DNA of 7,761 nucleotides, from assembly GCA_965365655.1 (NCBI GenBank), contig CBDUCN010000256.1, positions 1-7,761 of the forward strand. The letters run 5' to 3'. Source of the stretch: JBFHNV01 sp965365655. GTDB lineage: Bacteria > Pseudomonadota > Gammaproteobacteria > HK1. The notes under the pieces were generated by a model, which had not been told where the DNA came from, searched no databases, and was given only the letters and a program-made list of their open reading frames with translations. Below are positions 5,715-7,761 of the stretch, piece by piece; the stretch's first letter is position 1, and each line of letters begins with the position of its first letter. A program made the translations under genes and the position numbers.

Positions 5715-7513
5715 GCGCGCCGGCGGACCTGCACCTCGGCGTCGTCGGCAACTGCGCCTTCGGCGCGCTGGTGGACCGCACCGGCCGCATGGTGTGGTGC
5801 TGCATGCCGCGCTTCGACGGCGACCCGGTCTTCTGCCAGCTCCTCGACGGCGGCGGCGACCCGGACGCCGGGGTGTTCGCGATCGAGCTCGAGGGCATGT
5901 CGCGCAGCGAGCAGCACTACGTGCCGAACACGGCGATCCTGGTCACGCGGCTGTACGACGACGCCGGCAACGCCTGCGAGATCACCGACTTCGCGCCGCG
6001 CTTCCTGTCGCGCGGGCGGACCTTCCGCCCGATCAGCCTGGTGCGCCGCGTGGCGCCGATCGCCGGCACGCCGCGGATCCGCATCGTGATGCGCCCGCGC
6101 TTCGACTGGGGCGCCGTGGAGCCGCAGCGCACCCACGGCTCGAACCACGTGCGCTACGTGGGGCCGGACACCACGCTGCGCATGACGACGACCGCGCCGG
6201 TGTCGTACGCGCTGGCCGGCACGCCGTTCCTGCTCGAGGAGCGCATCAGCCTGATCCTCGGCCCCGACGAGACGTTGAAGGGCGGCGTCGAGGAGACCGC
6301 GCGCGACTTCGAGGAGCAGACCGCGCAGTACTGGCGCACCTGGACCCGGCGACTCGCGCTGCCGCTCGAGTGGCAGGACGCGGTGGTGCGCGCCGCGATC
6401 ACGCTCAAGCTGTGCACCTTCGAGGACACCGGCGCGATCGTCGCCGCGATGACCACCAGCATCCCCGAGGCCGCCGACACCGGGCGCAACTGGGACTACC
6501 GCTTCTGCTGGCTGCGCGACGCGTTCTTCGTGGTGCGCGCGCTGAACAGCCTCGCCGAGGTGGAGACCATGGAGGGGTATCTGCGCTACCTCAACAACGT
6601 GATCGGGCTCGCGCCGGACGGCCCCGCCGGCCACCTGCAGCCGGTCTACGGCATCGGGCTCGAGTCGCGCCTCGTCGAGCGCCAGATCCCGGGCCTTCGC
6701 GGCTACCGCGGGATGGGCCCGGTGCGCGCCGGCAACCAGGCCTACGAGCACGTGCAGCATGACGTGTACGGCAACGTGGTGCTGGCGGCGTCGCAGGCGT
6801 TCTTCGACCGGCGCCTGTTCAGCCAGCCGGACGCAAAGGACTTCGAGCGCCTCGAGGCGGTCGGCGAGCGCGCGTTCGCGATGCACGACCAGCCCGACGC
6901 CGGGATGTGGGAGCTGCGCACCCGCGCCCACGTGCACACCTCGTCCAGCCTGATGTGCTGGGCGGCCTGCGATCGCCTCGCGAAGATCGCCGCGCACCTC
7001 GGGCGCGACGACCGCGCCCGGCACTGGCGCGGCCGCGCCGACACCGCGCGCGCGAGCATCGAGCGCAACGCGTGGGACCCGGCGATCGAGGCCTACGCGA
7101 GCGCGTTCGGCGGCGACGGCATGGACGCGAGCCTGCTGCTGATGGCCGAGGTCGGCTTCCACGACGCCGGCGACCCGCGGTTCGCGAGCACACTGGTCGC
7201 GGTGGAGCGGGCGTTGAAGCGGGGCCGGCACATGTTCCGCTACACCGCGGCGGACGACTTCGGCCTGCCGGAGACCGCGTTCAACATCTGCACCTTCTGG
7301 TACATCGACGCGCTGACCCGGGTCGGGCGGGTGCACGAGGCGCGCGACACCTTCGAGTCCATGCTCGCCCAGCGCAACCACGTCGGGCTGCTGTCGGAGG
7401 ACATCGATCCGGGCACCGGCGAGCTGTGGGGAAACTATCCGCAGACCTATTCCCTGGTCGGCATCATCAACGCCGCGATGCGCCTGAGCGCGCCGTGGGA
7501 GAGCCAGACCTGA
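5711..7513 (+). CDS. Glycoside hydrolase family 15 protein (glucoamylase/trehalase-like)
   Basis: The 600-residue protein has an N-terminal beta-sandwich domain (about 1-215, beginning LHLGVVGNCAFGALVDRTG) and a C-terminal (alpha/alpha)6-barrel. Barrel motifs are RNWDYRFCWLRDA (259-271), the substrate-binding segment; DAGMWELRTRAHVHTSS, with Glu401 as the expected general acid; and GLLSEDIDPGTGELWGNYPQ, with Glu563 as the expected general base. Both catalytic glutamates appear present, so the enzyme should be active. GH15 enzymes release glucose from alpha-glucans, and some bacterial and archaeal members with this architecture are trehalases. No signal peptide is seen, so it is probably cytoplasmic. 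The GTG start overlaps the otsB stop, with GGAAG 7 nt upstream. Pairing with otsB suggests a role in trehalose turnover or in making glucose from storage glucan for it; the substrate cannot be decided from sequence. Confidence 0.93.
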   Translation: MSAPADLHLGVVGNCAFGALVDRTGRMVWCCMPRFDGDPVFCQLLDGGGDPDAGVFAIELEGMSRSEQHYVPNTAILVTRLYDDAGNACEITDFAPRFLSRGRTFRPISLVRRVAPIAGTPRIRIVMRPRFDWGAVEPQRTHGSNHVRYVGPDTTLRMTTTAPVSYALAGTPFLLEERISLILGPDETLKGGVEETARDFEEQTAQYWRTWTRRLALPLEWQDAVVRAAITLKLCTFEDTGAIVAAMTTSIPEAADTGRNWDYRFCWLRDAFFVVRALNSLAEVETMEGYLRYLNNVIGLAPDGPAGHLQPVYGIGLESRLVERQIPGLRGYRGMGPVRAGNQAYEHVQHDVYGNVVLAASQAFFDRRLFSQPDAKDFERLEAVGERAFAMHDQPDAGMWELRTRAHVHTSSSLMCWAACDRLAKIAAHLGRDDRARHWRGRADTARASIERNAWDPAIEAYASAFGGDGMDASLLLMAEVGFHDAGDPRFASTLVAVERALKRGRHMFRYTAADDFGLPETAFNICTFWYIDALTRVGRVHEARDTFESMLAQRNHVGLLSEDIDPGTGELWGNYPQTYSLVGIINAAMRLSAPWESQT

Positions 7514-7562
7514 GAGCCCGCTGACACGGTGGAAAAAGACCCCGTTCTTCGCCAGCCCGCGT

Positions 7563-7582
7563 CCGGTGCAGGGATGCACCGG
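7563..7582. repeat. Stem-loop A: 8-bp perfect stem, GGGA tetraloop
   Basis: CCGGTGCA and TGCACCGG are perfectly complementary around GGGA, 50 nt after the GH15 stop codon. In plus-sense RNA the loop is a GNRA tetraloop, and the apex reads CAGGGATG, a match to the CANGGANG pattern bound by CsrA/RsmA in hairpin loops. No T-run follows on the plus strand. It is the first of four consecutive hairpins. Confidence 0.6.
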
Positions 7583-7584
7583 CA

Positions 7585-7612
7585 GTCGTCAGGCACGCAA
7601 GTGCCTGATGAT
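7585..7612. repeat. Stem-loop B: 12-bp stem with GCAA tetraloop
   Basis: GTCGTCAGGCAC (7585-7596) pairs with GTGCCTGATGAT (7601-7612) around GCAA, a classic GNRA tetraloop. Ten pairs are Watson-Crick and two are G-T, which become G-U wobbles in plus-sense RNA but C-A mismatches in minus-sense RNA, so this hairpin favours a plus-strand transcript. It starts 2 nt after stem-loop A. Confidence 0.6.
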
Positions 7613-7649
7613 GGGAGCGAGCCGGCGGCCGCATCCTCGGCGCAGCTGG

Positions 7650-7680
7650 GGTGAAGACGCGCAGGACGCGCTTCTCCACC
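7650..7680. repeat. Stem-loop C: 13-position stem with AGGAC loop
   Basis: Positions 7650-7662 pair with 7668-7680 at 11 of 13 positions around an AGGAC loop; the mismatches are A7654/C7676 and C7658/T7672. The A/C mismatch would be a G-U pair in minus-sense RNA, so this hairpin slightly favours the opposite strand to stem-loop B. In plus sense the loop exposes another GGA. Confidence 0.5.
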
Positions 7681-7690
7681 AACCCGTGAA

Positions 7691-7727
7691 CCGCTGCGCG
7701 CGCAGGCCGCGCCGGCGGGCGCAGCGG
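7691..7727 (-). terminator. Stem-loop D: 9-bp stem, possible terminator of a minus-strand gene
   Basis: CCGCTGCGC (7691-7699) and GCGCAGCGG (7719-7727) are perfectly complementary around a 19-nt GC-rich loop. On the minus strand the hairpin begins one base after a TAA (7729-7731), the usual place for a terminator, but only a weak TTCA follows, not a T-run. Confidence 0.3.
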
Positions 7728-7728
7728 C

Positions 7729-7761
7729 TTACGGCTGCGGCGCGGCCTCGCGGCGAGCGCG
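7729..7761 (-). CDS. Possible C-terminal end of a minus-strand gene (10 residues)
   Basis: Reading inwards from the right edge on the minus strand gives ten codons, RARREAAPQP, and then TAA at 7729-7731. An Ala/Pro-rich tail before a stop and a hairpin is what a gene end often looks like. Ten codons are too few to identify a product or to exclude chance. If real, the gene converges on the otsB-GH15 operon. Confidence 0.2.
   Translation of the reverse strand, partial: RARREAAPQP

Noticed and set aside
7531..7545. GGAAAAAGACCCCGT resembling the 23S rRNA segment GGAAAGACCCCGT
   Set aside because: The similarity is short and does not extend to either side; no rRNA gene or fragment is supported.
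7563..7612. Guanidine-II (mini-ykkC) riboswitch, because of two tandem hairpins
   Set aside because: That class needs ACGR loops; the loops here are GGGA and GCAA.
7586..7667. CTGATGA with a nearby GTC, suggesting a hammerhead ribozyme
   Set aside because: The CTGATGA is paired inside stem-loop B, no stem II followed by GAAA is present, and the GTC is not directly joined to a stem I. The core cannot form.
7608..7761. Open plus-strand frame starting ATGATG and running to the right edge, as a possible otsA start
   Set aside because: The translation is Arg-rich and shows no OtsA N-terminal motif (such as VVVSNR); the first codons lie inside stem-loop B and there is no ribosome binding site.

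Overview
The window is very GC-rich (roughly 70% by eye). It looks like ordinary chromosomal DNA from a gammaproteobacterium: HspQ and a YjgR/DUF853-type ATPase are proteobacterial families, codon use is uniform, and start codons are ATG or GTG. The trehalose genes and overall gene content would suit a halophilic or halotolerant, Ectothiorhodospira-like organism, but that placement is inference. I found no transposase, phage gene, CRISPR array, rRNA or tRNA.

Layout: (1) 1-136, minus strand, is the 5' end of a HerA-like/DUF853 P-loop ATPase. (2) 137-319 is a divergent intergenic region with a 14-bp perfect hairpin, an adjacent 13-nt palindrome and a -10-like box. (3) 320-2074, plus, is a ClC-family chloride channel or transporter with two CBS domains; it lacks the usual gating and proton glutamates. 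(4) 2095-2424, minus, is hspQ, convergent with the ClC gene. (5) 2678-3151, plus, is a stand-alone TerB-like protein. (6) 3263-4096, plus, is a tandem-domain universal stress protein preceded by a perfect FNR/ANR box. (7) 4367-4750, plus, is a small exported protein of unknown function. (8) 4968-5714 and 5711-7513, plus, are otsB (trehalose-6-phosphate phosphatase) and a GH15 glucoamylase/trehalase-like enzyme, joined by a 4-bp GTGA stop/start overlap. (9) 7514-7761 holds no convincing gene but contains four stem-loops in about 165 nt, and possibly the last codons of a minus-strand gene at the right edge.

Most of the recognisable genes point to stress handling: ion flux (ClC), protein quality control (HspQ), oxygen limitation (universal stress protein under an FNR-type site) and osmotic stress (trehalose). 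Only otsB and the GH15 gene are clearly one operon. The other genes have their own upstream gaps, usually with a weak -10-like box 22 to 45 nt before the start, and are probably separate transcription units. The trehalose-6-phosphate synthase (otsA) that would supply OtsB is not in the window.

I see no obviously new multi-gene system. The signals most worth a second look are the atypical ClC pore residues, the structured region after the GH15 gene, the FNR box, and the palindromes between the ATPase and ClC genes.
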